Source: Accumulibacter sp. (GTDB lineage: Bacteria; Pseudomonadota; Gammaproteobacteria; Burkholderiales; Rhodocyclaceae). Taken from it: a DNA stretch of 57,646 nt. Numbering within the stretch: position 1 is the first letter of the stretch; every line of letters begins with the position of its first letter. The position numbers and the translations under genes were made by a program. Shown here piece by piece: positions 37,346-47,285 of the stretch. The notes below the pieces were generated by a model, which saw only the letters and a program-made list of their open reading frames with translations, did no database searches and was not told the origin of the DNA. The stretch covers positions 1-57,646 of the forward strand of contig JAFLDO010000032.1 in assembly GCA_017302455.1 (NCBI GenBank). The letters are read 5' to 3'.

Positions 37346-38386
37346 TCAGGCAAACGGTCCGCACTGTTCATCTCCGCCGCCGTGCTTCGATACTCGTTGT
37401 GCCCGCCGCCAGGCCGCCGGGGGCGTTCCCGCTAGGCGCTTGAACGCGCGCGCGAAGGCGGCCTCCGAGTCGTAGCCGACCTCCTGGGCGATCGTCGCCA
37501 CCGTCGCATCGCCCTCGCGCAGCAGGCAGGCGCCACGCTGCATGCGCCAGTTGGTCAGGTACTGCATCGGCGGCTGCCCGACCAGTTCGACAAAACGCTG
37601 GTGCAGCGCCGAGCGCGACAGCCCGATTTGCCGGCCCAATTCGTCGATCGTCCACGGCTCGGCAGGCCGCGCATGCAGTAGGCCGATAGCCTTGCCGATG
37701 TGGCGGTCGCGCAGACCGGCCAGCCAGCCCGAGGCATCCGCGGGCAGCGACTCGAGATGGCGCCGTGCGGCGTCGACGAAGACCATTTCGCTCACCCGTT
37801 CGAGCACGGCGGCGCTACCTGCCCGGCACTGGCGCGATTCCGACACGGCCTGGTCCAGCACCGGAGCGACCCAGGCGCCGACGCCGCCGGCGCCCAAGTG
37901 CAGCAGCCGCGGCAGGGCGTTGATGAGCGGGTTGAAAGGGCGCAGGTCACAGCCGACGAAGCCGCAGACGACGACGGTGCTGGCCTCGTCGGCGGGCAGT
38001 GGAGCGCCTGGTCGCAGCACCCCGCGGTGGTAGGCCACCGCAATCGGCTTAGGGTCGTTGCGCGTCGTGACGCGCCAGTCGTCGTTGTCCGGCTGCGCGC
38101 GCAGGCCCGGCGCGCTCGACAGAACATGGCTGTCGCCACGTGGAAACATTACGATGTCGCCGCTGTTCAGGCGCACCGGGGGCTCGCTGGCGGTTGCCGC
38201 CCAGCCGCTGCCCCTGGCGATCAGATGGTAGGCGAGTACATGTTCGGCACCCGGCATCAAGGCATCGGCGAGCTGGCGCGACGCCGGCGTTTCGGCGGCC
38301 CAGTCGTCGCCGAAACTGACGTAGTAGAAGACCGCGCCGCGTAGGCGGACGCTGCTCAGCACATCGGACAAGGGGTCGTGGTTCAT
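37346..38386 (-). CDS. AraC-family transcriptional regulator with cupin sensor domain
   Basis: 346 residues. The N-terminal cupin (AraC_binding/cupin_6; DPLSDVLSSVRLRGAVFYYVSFGDDWAAETP, YHLIARGSGWAA, VRLNSGDIVMFPRGDSHVL, STVVVCGFVGCDLRPFNPLINALPRLL) precedes two helix-turn-helix motifs (WTIDELGRQIGLSRSALHQRFVELVG and ATVATIAQEVGYDSEAAFARAFKRLAG). Divergently transcribed from the broken methyltransferase gene, 228 bases apart, which may be its target. Confidence 0.92.
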   Translation of the reverse strand: MNHDPLSDVLSSVRLRGAVFYYVSFGDDWAAETPASRQLADALMPGAEHVLAYHLIARGSGWAATASEPPVRLNSGDIVMFPRGDSHVLSSAPGLRAQPDNDDWRVTTRNDPKPIAVAYHRGVLRPGAPLPADEASTVVVCGFVGCDLRPFNPLINALPRLLHLGAGGVGAWVAPVLDQAVSESRQCRAGSAAVLERVSEMVFVDAARRHLESLPADASGWLAGLRDRHIGKAIGLLHARPAEPWTIDELGRQIGLSRSALHQRFVELVGQPPMQYLTNWRMQRGACLLREGDATVATIAQEVGYDSEAAFARAFKRLAGTPPAAWRRAQRVSKHGGGDEQCGPFA

Positions 38387-38614
38387 GGTCGTCGGATTGC
38401 CGGTGGGTGGCTGGAGCCAGGATCAAGAGCGGCGGACGGTCGATCAAGCGACCCGGAAATCGCGGACGCACGGGCAAATCTGCAGGATGTTCGGGGAAGT
38501 GTCAACGCCGCGAGCGGCGAATAATGGCTTCGTCGACGCCCTGCCGCGACGACCGCCTTTCCGGCGCCGGGCCCGCCCAGCGAGCCATTCGAGAAAACAC
38601 TTGAGGAGACTGCC

Positions 38615-39453
38615 ATGAACCTTGTCGTCGCCCCCCCCTTCGTCACCCCTGACTTCACCGCGATCAAACAGCGCCAGCAGGCCACCTGGGCCAGTGGCGA
38701 CTTTGCGGTCATCGGTACCACCCTGCAGATCGTCGGCGAATCGCTTGCCGAAGCCGCCGACGTCCATGCCGGCAGCGCCGTGCTCGACGTCGCCGCCGGC
38801 AACGGCAACGCCACGCTCGCCGCGGCGCGGCGCGGCGCTTCGCCAATGTGACCGCGGTCGACTACGTGCCGGCGCTGCTCGACAAGGCCCGCCAACGCGC
38901 CATCGCCGAAGGCCTCGAGGTGCGGTTCGAGGTGGCCGACGGCGAGGACCTGCCTTTCGACGACGGTCGGTTCGATGTCGTGCTCTCCACTTTCGGCGCG
39001 ATGTTTACGCCTGACCATGCGCGCTCCGCCGGCGAGATGCTGCGCGTCTTGCGCGCCGGCGGCCGCCTCGGTCTCGCGAACTGGACCCCGGAAGGCTTCA
39101 TCGGCCGCCTGTTCAAGGTGATCGGTCGGTACGTACCGCCGCCGGTCGGGCTGCAGTCGCCGGCGCTGTGGGGTTGCGAGCCGCACGTCGTCGAGCTGTT
39201 TGGCGCCCGCGCCGCGCAGATCCAGTGCCAGCGTCGCATCTTCAACTTCCGCTATCGCTCGCCCGCGCACTGGGTGCAGGTGTTCCGCGATTTCTACGGA
39301 CCGACGCTCAAGGCATTCGCCGCGCTCGATAGCGTTGGCCAACTGGCGCTGGAGCACGACATCACGGGGCTGCTCGAGGAGCTGAACATCGCGGGTACGG
39401 CGTCGCTGGTCGTACCCGGTGAGTACCTCGAGGTCGTCATCACCAAGGCCTGA
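38615..39453 (+). pseudogene. Class I SAM-dependent methyltransferase, frameshifted by a 5-bp repeat unit
   Basis: Two frames make one protein: 38615-38851 (MNLVVAPPFVTPDFTAIKQR...GSAVLDVAAGNGNATLAAARRG) and 38848-39453 (TAVDYVPALLDKARQRAIAEG...FDDGRFDVVLSTFGAMFTPDHARSAGEMLRVLRAGGRLGLANWTPEGFIG). The join lies in GCGGCGCGGCGCGGCGC (about 38820-38838): removing one GCGGC restores LAAARRFANVTAVDYVP, which is what the family has. The break falls just after the SAM-binding glycine loop. The downstream frame begins at GTG overlapping the stop (GTGA), so reinitiation could give an inactive C-terminal fragment. It may be slippage or an assembly error. Confidence 0.8.
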
Positions 39454-39728
39454 GTCGCGTCGTAACGGTGAGTGTCATCGGTGGCCCAGATCCGGCCAGT
39501 CGGCGCTACGCTGGTGGCACCAGCCTGCGCGCCGGCGTGTTTCGCCCAGGCCGGCCGTTCTGACAGGCGACGCGCGTCCTGGGCACGGCCGCGGCTTGGC
39601 GCGTGGACGGCGCCGGCCTGAGCGAGGAGATGCATGTCGCTGCGGCTCCGGCCGGCACATCAGTGACCGACTTGGCCTGCGGCGATCGGCAGGGTCCTGA
39701 TCCCCTATCGTCCCGCGCGGACGTCGTG
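39454..39728. other. Intergenic stretch, no gene recognised
   Basis: 275 GC-rich bases between the broken methyltransferase and the CorA-like gene. Open frames on both strands are shadows without a family resemblance I can support. Confidence 0.5.
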
Positions 39729-41477
39729 TTACTTGGCATCCCCGGCTCGCCTGCTCGTTGAGGCATCTGCCACCGCGTCTTGCGGCGGATCACGCCAGAT
39801 TCGCAGCAGCAATTGCGTTCTGTCCCACCAGGTCAGCCGCTTGTCCGCCAGTGCTTCCAGGAAGTCCGATAGAACCTTCGAATGGGCAACTGCATAGTTG
39901 ACCAGCAGCGTGCTGGGAATGAACACCGCGATCAAGATCAACAGCTTGACCCATAGTGGATTGTTGGCCTCGTCAATGATGTTCATGCCGAGGAAGCCGG
40001 TCGACACGGTGGCGATCAGCCCCAGTGTTGTCACTACCGTCAGGCGCACCACGGTGTTCGCCTGCCGTCGGAGACTGTCGCTATCCAGGTACTGATTCAT
40101 GTCCTTGATCGACGCACTGACGTCCTGATAAATCCGGTCGGTGTCCAGATGGCGAGTGAGCAGCCGGAAAAGGTCGTGCACCTGCGCCTGATTGGAGACA
40201 ACGGGGAACCAGTAGCGCTCGGTGAAGCGCAGAAACGACCCCAGGAGCAGCCGGATTTCCCGCTTGAAGGCCTTGATCGAATCGAGTTCACGGATGTCGA
40301 GCTTGCTGATCGCCACCACCAGCCATTCCGAGAACAGCATCAAGGCCGCTTTCTGAAAATGGGCCATCAGGTTCATCAGGAAGTATTGGTGGCGGAATTG
40401 TCCCAGTATGCCGGTTTCCGAGTCGGCGAAGAAGGCATCGCTGGCTTTGCCGACGACCACGAAGGCGTGATCACAACAGAGGTAGCGACAAGACAACGCA
40501 GGGTTGTCGGGATCCCAGAATCTGTCGTAGCAGTAGCGTTCCTCGAAATCGGCCAGTTGCTTCGTGGAGCACGGCAAGGTGTCTGATGGCCCAGCTTTGG
40601 AGACCAGCGCCAGTCGGGCGCAATCGCCACGTGTCAAGACCTGCGGATCGTCGAAGCTGAGGTAGGCCAGCAAGGGCATTCGGTGATACTCGATCTGCCG
40701 GAAGCGAATTGGACCTTCACTGTCGGAAAGGTAGAGGGACAGCGGTTGCAGGAGGTACTCCCAATGGGCAGCGACGTGGGGCGAACGCTGCTGACAGGTG
40801 AACTCGAGGTACTTCTGCCGGTCCTCGTAGTCGGATACCGCCAGCGTCTCTCCGGTCGCGGACAGCCATTCCACCCGGTACGGACAGTGTGCGCCTTGAC
40901 CACTTGGCTCCCAATAGCCCGGATAGGCCCGACCGACCTTGAACAGTACATCTTCGGCTAACAGCAGGGGCAGGTCGTCGGCGAAAAATTCGACGACCAG
41001 AATGATGATGTCGGTGTCGTAGAAGAAATGCAGATCCACGTGGGCGATCTGGAACAGCAGCGGCGGCAGTTGCCCGTCGAGCATGACTCGTATTTGGGCG
41101 ATATCGCAGCGGCGCAATACTCGCATGGGGGACTTGCCAGAGGCTGTTTGTCCTTCGCGGGGTGTCCCTTCGCCATACAAAAAGCGCTGCACGAAGGGCA
41201 GAAAGGTGATGAATTCCTTGTAATGCCTTTCCTGAAAACGCTTCGGATCGTCGAATTCGTCCTGAACTTCCCGCCACGGACAGTCCTCGCCCGATGTCTC
41301 GAGCAATTCCCAGTGTTTCGAGATGTGGATTCCTTCGAGTTGCCCAGGCATTACCCGCAATGGCCACATCAGGATCTGTCGGAAGTGCCGGACAAGAACC
41401 TCGGTCGAAGCAACCGATGTCATGCCGTTGTCAGGCTCAAACTGCGCCGTTCGCGGGATCTGAGCAATTTCGCTCAT
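39729..41477 (-). CDS. CorA-like divalent-cation transporter family protein
   Basis: 582 residues. The long N-terminal cytoplasmic part contains helices typical of the family (SEWLVVAISKLDIRELDSIKAFKREIRLLLGSFLRFTERYWFP, then QDVSASIKDMNQYLDSDSLRRQANTVVRLTVVTTLGLIATVSTGFLGMN). The GMN pore motif ends TM1 and is followed by acidic IIDEANN and TM2 (LWVKLLILIAVFIPSTLLVNYAVA). This is the two-TM-GxN architecture, but the protein is ~250 residues longer than CorA (about 316), so its extra N-terminal domain may sense something other than Mg2+. The ion is not predictable. Confidence 0.75.
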   Translation of the reverse strand: MSEIAQIPRTAQFEPDNGMTSVASTEVLVRHFRQILMWPLRVMPGQLEGIHISKHWELLETSGEDCPWREVQDEFDDPKRFQERHYKEFITFLPFVQRFLYGEGTPREGQTASGKSPMRVLRRCDIAQIRVMLDGQLPPLLFQIAHVDLHFFYDTDIIILVVEFFADDLPLLLAEDVLFKVGRAYPGYWEPSGQGAHCPYRVEWLSATGETLAVSDYEDRQKYLEFTCQQRSPHVAAHWEYLLQPLSLYLSDSEGPIRFRQIEYHRMPLLAYLSFDDPQVLTRGDCARLALVSKAGPSDTLPCSTKQLADFEERYCYDRFWDPDNPALSCRYLCCDHAFVVVGKASDAFFADSETGILGQFRHQYFLMNLMAHFQKAALMLFSEWLVVAISKLDIRELDSIKAFKREIRLLLGSFLRFTERYWFPVVSNQAQVHDLFRLLTRHLDTDRIYQDVSASIKDMNQYLDSDSLRRQANTVVRLTVVTTLGLIATVSTGFLGMNIIDEANNPLWVKLLILIAVFIPSTLLVNYAVAHSKVLSDFLEALADKRLTWWDRTQLLLRIWRDPPQDAVADASTSRRAGDAK

Positions 41478-41622
41478 GGTCGACTTCCCTTGGTGATGTG
41501 AGATTTCTTCAGGAGATAGTGGCGCAGTCGGGCCGGCGAACCTTCTCGCGACACTCTGTTCTCGGTCGCCTCGAGGCCGAGCATTGCCGCGAATTCGACG
41601 CGAAAGGCCGGGATGCGAAGGG

Positions 41623-41708
41623 CGTAGCCCGGATGGAATGCAATGGAATCCGGGGGGGGGGGGGAGGACTGCGACCCCGGATTCCGCTTTCGCTGCATCC
41701 GGGCTACG
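41623..41708. repeat. REP-like palindromic element with a G13 tract
   Basis: CGTAGCCCGGATG at the left and CATCCGGGCTACG at the right are perfect inverted arms, with inner GGAATCCGGGG and CCCCGGATTCC. Between them lies a run of 13 G (41652-41664). This is a dispersed-REP type palindrome different from the REP family around the RAYT, just after the fabI 3-prime end. Confidence 0.7.
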
Positions 41709-41718
41709 GTGCCTCCGC

Positions 41719-42519
41719 TTACCCGGGCAATGGCTCGGGATTGCCCAATGCTGTGGTGTTCAGCCCGCCATCGACATACATGATCTCGCCGGTGATTGCG
41801 CTCGCCAGATCCGAGAGCATGAAGGCGGCGGCGTTGCCGACTTCGTCGATGGTGATGTTGCGGCGTAGCGGCGCGTTGTGCGCGTTGTAGGCGAGCAGGC
41901 GTGAGAAGTTGCCGATGCCGGAAGCGGCGAGGGTCTTGATCGGACCGGCCGAAATGGCGTTGGCGCGGATGCCCTGCGGGCCGAGGCAGAAGGCGAGGTA
42001 GCGCGTGGCGGCTTCGAGGCTGGCTTTGGCGAGACCCATGGTGTTGTAGTTGGGCAGGGTACGTTCGGCACCCAGGTAGGAGAGGGCCAGCAGGGCGGGA
42101 TTACGGCCTTTCAGCAGCAGCGGCCGGGCGGCCTTGGCGAGCGCCGGGTAGCTGTACGAAGAGACATCGTGCGCGATGCGGAAGGCGTCGCGCGTGATGC
42201 CGTCGAGGAAGTCGCCTTCGATGGCTTCGCCGGGAGCGTAGGCGATCGAGTGCACGAGCCCGTCGAGTCCGTCCCAGTGCTCGGCGAGATCGGCGAACAA
42301 CTTGTCGATCTGGGCGTCTTCGGCGACGTCACACGGAAAGGTCAGCGTGCTGTCGAATTCCTTGGCGAACTTGCCGACGCGATCCTGGAAGCGCTCGTTC
42401 TGGTAGGTGAAAGCCAGTTGCGCGCCTTCCCGGTGGCAGGCCCTGGCGATACCGTAGGCGATCGAGTGTTTGGACAGCACACCGGTGATGAGGATGCGCT
42501 TGTCGGCGAGGAATCCCAT
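41719..42519 (-). CDS. fabI: Enoyl-[acyl-carrier-protein] reductase (NADH), FabI
   Basis: 266 residues from ATG (complement of 42517-42519): [25 protein letters not shown]. Last step of the fatty-acid elongation cycle. NAD-binding [25 protein letters not shown], the catalytic tyrosine pair and lysine in [24 protein letters not shown] and [14 protein letters not shown] are intact. The frame extends upstream without homology. Divergent from the peptide ABC operon. Confidence 0.95.
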   Translation of the reverse strand: MGFLADKRILITGVLSKHSIAYGIARACHREGAQLAFTYQNERFQDRVGKFAKEFDSTLTFPCDVAEDAQIDKLFADLAEHWDGLDGLVHSIAYAPGEAIEGDFLDGITRDAFRIAHDVSSYSYPALAKAARPLLLKGRNPALLALSYLGAERTLPNYNTMGLAKASLEAATRYLAFCLGPQGIRANAISAGPIKTLAASGIGNFSRLLAYNAHNAPLRRNITIDEVGNAAAFMLSDLASAITGEIMYVDGGLNTTALGNPEPLPG

Positions 42520-42692
42520 GGCTTCTCCCGTAACTAAAATTGGCTGGGTTTGGAGGGGTGGTTGGAAGCAGCTTAACCTTCGCATTATAAAGGATTTGCC
42601 CGGGCTGCCGGCGATTGTCGGGCGCCTGACCGCCGCCATGCCGGCGCCCTCGCCGGAGCCACCGCTGCCGAGTTCGCGCTACACTTCGACCC

Positions 42693-44849
42693 ATGCCGCT
42701 TCTTCGCCTCGCCCTCCTGTCATTACTGTCGCTGCTCGCCGCGTGCAGCAGCGAGCAGAACGAGCCGTATCCGACGGCAGAGCGCGGCAAGAACATCCTT
42801 TACTCGGCGTTCACCGATCGTCCGAAACATCTCGACCCGGTGCAGTCGTATACGGAGGACGAAATCACCTTTACGGCGCAGATCTACGAACCGCCGCTGC
42901 AATACCACTACCTGAAGCGGCCCTACACGCTGATTCCGGCGACCAGCGAGGCGGTGCCGGTACCGCGCTATGTCGACGCGCAGGGTGGGGAACTGCCTGC
43001 CGATGCGCCGGTGGCGCAGATTGCGCACAGCGTGTACGAGATCCGCATCCGTCCGGGGATCCGCTACCAGCCGCATCCGGCATTTGCCACCGACTCGGCC
43101 GGCGAGCCGCTCTATCGCGACCTCTCCCGCGAGCAGTTGCGCGCGATCGAGACCCTTGCCGATTTTCCCAAGACGGGAACGCGCGAACTCGTTGCCGACG
43201 ACTACATCTACGAGATCAAGCGTCTCGCGCATCCGCGCCTGCACTCGCCGATTTTCAGCATGATGGCCGAGCGCATCGTGGGACTGCGCGAACTCGGCAC
43301 TGCCCTGCAGGGGGAGGCGAAGGCGCTGCCGGCAGGCGCCTGGCTCGATCTCGATCGCTTTCCGCTGACCGGCGTCACGCGCGTCGATCGCTACACTTAT
43401 CGCATCACGCTGCGCGGCAAGTACCCGCAGTTTGCCTACTGGCTGGCGATGCCTTTCTTCGCGCCGGTGCCGCGCGAGGTTGACCGCTTCTACAGCCAGC
43501 CGGGAATGGCCGAGAAGAACCTGACGCTCGACTGGTATCCGGTCGGTACCGGCCCGTTCATGTTGACGCACAACAATCCGAACAGCCGCATGGTTCTCGA
43601 ACGCAACCCGAACTTCCACGGCGAGACCTATCCCTGCACCGGCGAGCCGGGCGACGAGGCGGCGGGGCTGCTCGCCGACTGCGGCAAGCCCTTGCCGTTC
43701 ATCGACAAGGCGGTCTTCTCGCGCGAGAAGGAGAGCATTCCCTACTGGAACAAGTTCCTGCAGGGCTATTACGATGCTTCCGGGATTTCCTCGGACAGTT
43801 TCGACCAGGCGGTTCGCCTCGGCGTCGGCGGTGACGTGCAGTTGAGTGACGAGATGCGCGAGAAGGGAATCAGCCTGCTGACGAGCGTGCGCGCGTCGAT
43901 CTTCTACATGGGCTTCAACATGCTCGACCCGGTCGTCGGCGGCCTGTCGGAGTCGACGACCAAGCTGCGTCAGGCGCTGTCGATCGTCATCGATCAGGAG
44001 GAGTTCATTTCGATCTTCATGAACGGTCGTGGCATCGCCGCGACGAGCCCGCTGCCGCCGGGGATCTTCGGCTATCTCGAAGGTGAGGCGGGCAGCAACC
44101 CGGTGGTTTACGACTGGGTCGACGGGCGGGCGCAGCGCAAGCCGCTGGCCGTCGCCAAGCAACTGCTCGCCGAGGCGGGCTGGCCGGATGGCCGCAACGC
44201 GACGAGCGGCGAACCGCTGGTGCTCAACCTCGACACGACCAGCGGCGGCATGGGCGACAAGTCGCGGCTCGACTGGTTGACGCGGCAGTTTGCCAAGCTC
44301 GACATTCAGCTCGTCGTCCGTTCGACCGACTTCAACCGTTTTCAGGAGAAGGTGCGCAAGGGCGCGGTGCAGCTTTACTACCTGGGCTGGAATGCCGACT
44401 ATCCCGATCCGGAGAACTTCCTGTTCCTGCTCGCCGGATCCGAAGGCAAGGTCGCCAAGAGCGGCGAGAATGCGTCGAACTACGCCAATCCCGAGTTCGA
44501 CCGCCTTTTCGAGCGCATGAAGAACATGGAGAGCGAGGGGCCACGCGGCGCCGAGCGGCTGGCCATCATCCGCCAGTCGATCGCGCTGCTGCAGCATGAC
44601 GCACCGTGGATCTACGGCTTTCACCCGAAGAGCTATACGCTCGGCCATGTCTGGCTGCACAACCGCAAGCCGACCGACGTCGGCAACAACATCCTGAAGT
44701 ACCAGCGCCTCGACGTGGCGCAGCGGCAGCGCTTGCGCCAGGAATGGAATCGACCGGTGCTCTGGCCGCTGGCGGCGGCGCTCGTTCTCGTCGCCGTGCT
44801 CCTGCCGGCGGTGATCGGTTATCGCCGCCGCGAACGCGGTACGGCCTGA
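42693..44849 (+). CDS. Peptide ABC transporter substrate-binding lipoprotein (SBP_bac_5)
   Basis: 718 residues. Lipoprotein signal MPLLRLALLSLLSLLAAC (lipobox LAAC, Cys 18), then the solute-binding family 5 fold (ILYSAFTDRPKHLDPVQSYTEDEITFTAQIYEPPLQYHY, WYPVGTGPFMLTHNNPNSRMVLERNPNF, YYLGWNADYPDPENFLFLLAGSEG). It is longer than usual (about 530) and ends with a membrane helix (VLWPLAAALVLVAVLLPAVIGYRRRERG), giving two membrane anchors. First gene of a four-gene oligopeptide operon with yejABEF-like order. Confidence 0.88.
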   Translation: MPLLRLALLSLLSLLAACSSEQNEPYPTAERGKNILYSAFTDRPKHLDPVQSYTEDEITFTAQIYEPPLQYHYLKRPYTLIPATSEAVPVPRYVDAQGGELPADAPVAQIAHSVYEIRIRPGIRYQPHPAFATDSAGEPLYRDLSREQLRAIETLADFPKTGTRELVADDYIYEIKRLAHPRLHSPIFSMMAERIVGLRELGTALQGEAKALPAGAWLDLDRFPLTGVTRVDRYTYRITLRGKYPQFAYWLAMPFFAPVPREVDRFYSQPGMAEKNLTLDWYPVGTGPFMLTHNNPNSRMVLERNPNFHGETYPCTGEPGDEAAGLLADCGKPLPFIDKAVFSREKESIPYWNKFLQGYYDASGISSDSFDQAVRLGVGGDVQLSDEMREKGISLLTSVRASIFYMGFNMLDPVVGGLSESTTKLRQALSIVIDQEEFISIFMNGRGIAATSPLPPGIFGYLEGEAGSNPVVYDWVDGRAQRKPLAVAKQLLAEAGWPDGRNATSGEPLVLNLDTTSGGMGDKSRLDWLTRQFAKLDIQLVVRSTDFNRFQEKVRKGAVQLYYLGWNADYPDPENFLFLLAGSEGKVAKSGENASNYANPEFDRLFERMKNMESEGPRGAERLAIIRQSIALLQHDAPWIYGFHPKSYTLGHVWLHNRKPTDVGNNILKYQRLDVAQRQRLRQEWNRPVLWPLAAALVLVAVLLPAVIGYRRRERGTA

Positions 44850-44865
44850 GGCTCAGTCACCGACC

Positions 44866-45843
44866 ATGCTCGCCTACATCGTTCGCCGCCTGCTCTACGC
44901 GCTGCCGATCCTGATCGGTGTGAACCTGATCACTTTCGCGCTGTTCTTCGTTGTGAATACGCCTGACGACATGGCGCGCATGCAACTCGGCGTCAAGCGC
45001 GTGACGCCGGAAGCGATCGCCAAATGGAAAGCCGAACGTGGCTACGACAAGCCGCTGTTCATCAACGGATCGGCCGCCGGCGTCGGCGTGCTGACCGACA
45101 CCATCTTCTTCGACAAGTCGGCGCGCATGTTTGCCGGCGACTTCGGACGCGCCGAGGACGGCCGCGACATCGCCAGGGAGATTCGAACGCGCATGGGCCC
45201 ATCGCTGGCCATCGCGCTGCCGACCTTCGTTCTTGGTCTGCTGGTGACCGTCTCGTTCGCCTTGCTGCTGACCTTCTTCCGCGCCAGCTATCTCGACTTC
45301 TGGGGAGTCGTTCTGTGCGTCGCGATGATGTCGATCTCGGGCCTTTTCTACATCATCGGGGGCCAGTATCTGATCAGCAAAATCTGGAAGCTGGTGCCGA
45401 TCTCGGGCTACGGGGGCGGCCTCGATGCCTGGAAATTCCTCATCCTGCCGATGGCCATCGGCGTCATCTCCGGCATCGGTTCTTCGGCGCGCTGGTACCG
45501 CACGATCTTCATCGAGGAGATTTCCCGCGACTACGTGCGCACGGCGCGCGCCAAGGGGTTGTCGGAAGTGACCGTGTTGTTCCGGCACGTGCTGCGCAAC
45601 GCGATGATTCCGATCCTGACCGGCGTCGTCGTCGTCATTCCCTTGCTGTTCATGGGTTCTCTGCTCACCGAGTCGTTCTTCGGCATTCCCGGGCTGGGCA
45701 GCTACACGATAGACGCGATCAACGCGCAGGACTTTGCCGTGGTGCGCGCGATGGTGTTCATCGGCTCGGTGCTCTACATCGTCGGCCTGATCCTGACCGA
45801 CATCTCCTACACCTTCGTCGACCCGCGGATTCGCTTCAACTGA
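44866..45843 (+). CDS. Peptide ABC transporter permease, YejB/DppB type
   Basis: 325 residues. MLAYIVRRLLYALPILIGVNLITFALFFVV is the typical first helix, and the coupling loop DYVRTARAKGLSEVTVLFRHVLRNAMIPIL (EAA motif) faces the ATPase. Six helices expected. TGATG overlap with the next permease gene. Confidence 0.92.
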   Translation: MLAYIVRRLLYALPILIGVNLITFALFFVVNTPDDMARMQLGVKRVTPEAIAKWKAERGYDKPLFINGSAAGVGVLTDTIFFDKSARMFAGDFGRAEDGRDIAREIRTRMGPSLAIALPTFVLGLLVTVSFALLLTFFRASYLDFWGVVLCVAMMSISGLFYIIGGQYLISKIWKLVPISGYGGGLDAWKFLILPMAIGVISGIGSSARWYRTIFIEEISRDYVRTARAKGLSEVTVLFRHVLRNAMIPILTGVVVVIPLLFMGSLLTESFFGIPGLGSYTIDAINAQDFAVVRAMVFIGSVLYIVGLILTDISYTFVDPRIRFN

Positions 45844-47285
45844 TGACTTTTCTTCCCGTCATTCTCTGGTCCGACCTGCTCATCTGGCTGCTGGTGCTCG
45901 CGGCGATCGTTGTCGGCTGGCTGTCGACAGGCAATCCACTGCTGCGCGCCGCCTGGCAGCGGGTCGGCCGGAGCCGGGCAGGGATGGCCTCGGCGACGGT
46001 GCTGGTCGTCTTCGTCGCGGTCGGTCTGCTCGATTCCATCCACTTCCGGCCGCGCCTGGAAAGCCGCGAAGGGCAGGCGGTTGCCGGCCAGCCGTCGACG
46101 GCTTACGCCATTGAGGTGCTGTCGCTCCTCGATGCGCTTCTGACGCCGCTGCGCACGCGCACCGAGAAGACCTACTCCGAGCCGCTGGCGACGCGCGCCT
46201 ACGCCAAGGAAGCGATCGAGGTGCGCGACACCGATGGGCGGATTCGCCAGACGCGCGATTACCCGCGTCTGAAGCACGGCGGCGCGCACCTCGGTGCCGA
46301 CGAGGGGCGCCGCGATGCCGATGTCGGGCAGCGCTTGCTCGCCGCGCTGGCACTCGGTGTCGTCGCCTGGTGGGCTGTCGCGGCGATGACGGCGGCCGGT
46401 CTGGCGCGCGCCGACGCGTGCTCGCACCGCGAGGCGTGGCGGCGAATCTGGCGCAACGAGTGCGATTTTGCCTGGAACGCCGTGCTCGCGGCGATGGCGG
46501 CGCTGCTGCTGATGCTGCTGCCAATGGCGATGCTCGCCGCCGATTACCACGTTTTCGGAACCGACAAGGTCGGCCAGGACGTGCTCTATCAGATTCTCAA
46601 GAGCGTACGCACGGCACTGGTCATCGGTCTGGTGACGACGCTGGTGATGCTGCCGCTGTCGATCCTGCTCGGCGTCCTCGCCGGTTACTGCCGCGGCTGG
46701 GTCGATGACGTGATTCAGTATCTCTATACGACGCTGAGTTCAATCCCCGGCGTCCTGCTGATCGCCGCCGCGGTGCTCATGATGCAGGTGCTCATCGATA
46801 CGCATCCGCAGTGGTTCGAAACCGCCGCCGAGCGCGCCGACCTGCGTTTGCTGGCGCTCTGTTTCATACTCGGCGTCACCAGTTGGACCGGCCTGTGCCG
46901 GTTGTTGCGCGGCGAGACGCTGAAGCTGCGCGAGCTCGAATACATCCAGGCGGCGCAGGCCTTCGCCGTCTCCGACCTGCGCATCATCGCGCGCCACATC
47001 CTGCCGAACCTGATGCACATCGTGATCATTGCGCTGGTCATGGACTTCTCGAGCCTGGTGCTCGCCGAGGCGGTGCTCTCCTATGTTGGCATCGGTGTCG
47101 ATCCGACGATGATCAGCTTCGGCACGATGATCAACAATGCGCGCATGGAGCTGGCGCGCGAGCCGATGGTCTGGTGGTCGCTGGCCGCCGCTTTCGTCTT
47201 CATGTTCACACTGGTGCTCGCCGCGAACCTGCTCGCCGACGCCGTGCGCGACGCCTTCGATCCGCGCCTTGCGGGGGCGGCATGA
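45843..47285 (+). CDS. Peptide ABC transporter permease, YejE/DppC type (long form)
   Basis: 480 residues from ATG 45843. The second half is the standard permease domain ([42 protein letters not shown] loop [53 protein letters not shown]). The first ~230 residues are an extra region with two more membrane segments ([42 protein letters not shown]) around a ~100-residue hydrophilic, periplasmic-looking insert. Typical DppC is about 300 residues, so this form is unusual. ATGA overlap with the ATPase gene. Confidence 0.88.
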   Translation: MTFLPVILWSDLLIWLLVLAAIVVGWLSTGNPLLRAAWQRVGRSRAGMASATVLVVFVAVGLLDSIHFRPRLESREGQAVAGQPSTAYAIEVLSLLDALLTPLRTRTEKTYSEPLATRAYAKEAIEVRDTDGRIRQTRDYPRLKHGGAHLGADEGRRDADVGQRLLAALALGVVAWWAVAAMTAAGLARADACSHREAWRRIWRNECDFAWNAVLAAMAALLLMLLPMAMLAADYHVFGTDKVGQDVLYQILKSVRTALVIGLVTTLVMLPLSILLGVLAGYCRGWVDDVIQYLYTTLSSIPGVLLIAAAVLMMQVLIDTHPQWFETAAERADLRLLALCFILGVTSWTGLCRLLRGETLKLRELEYIQAAQAFAVSDLRIIARHILPNLMHIVIIALVMDFSSLVLAEAVLSYVGIGVDPTMISFGTMINNARMELAREPMVWWSLAAAFVFMFTLVLAANLLADAVRDAFDPRLAGAA

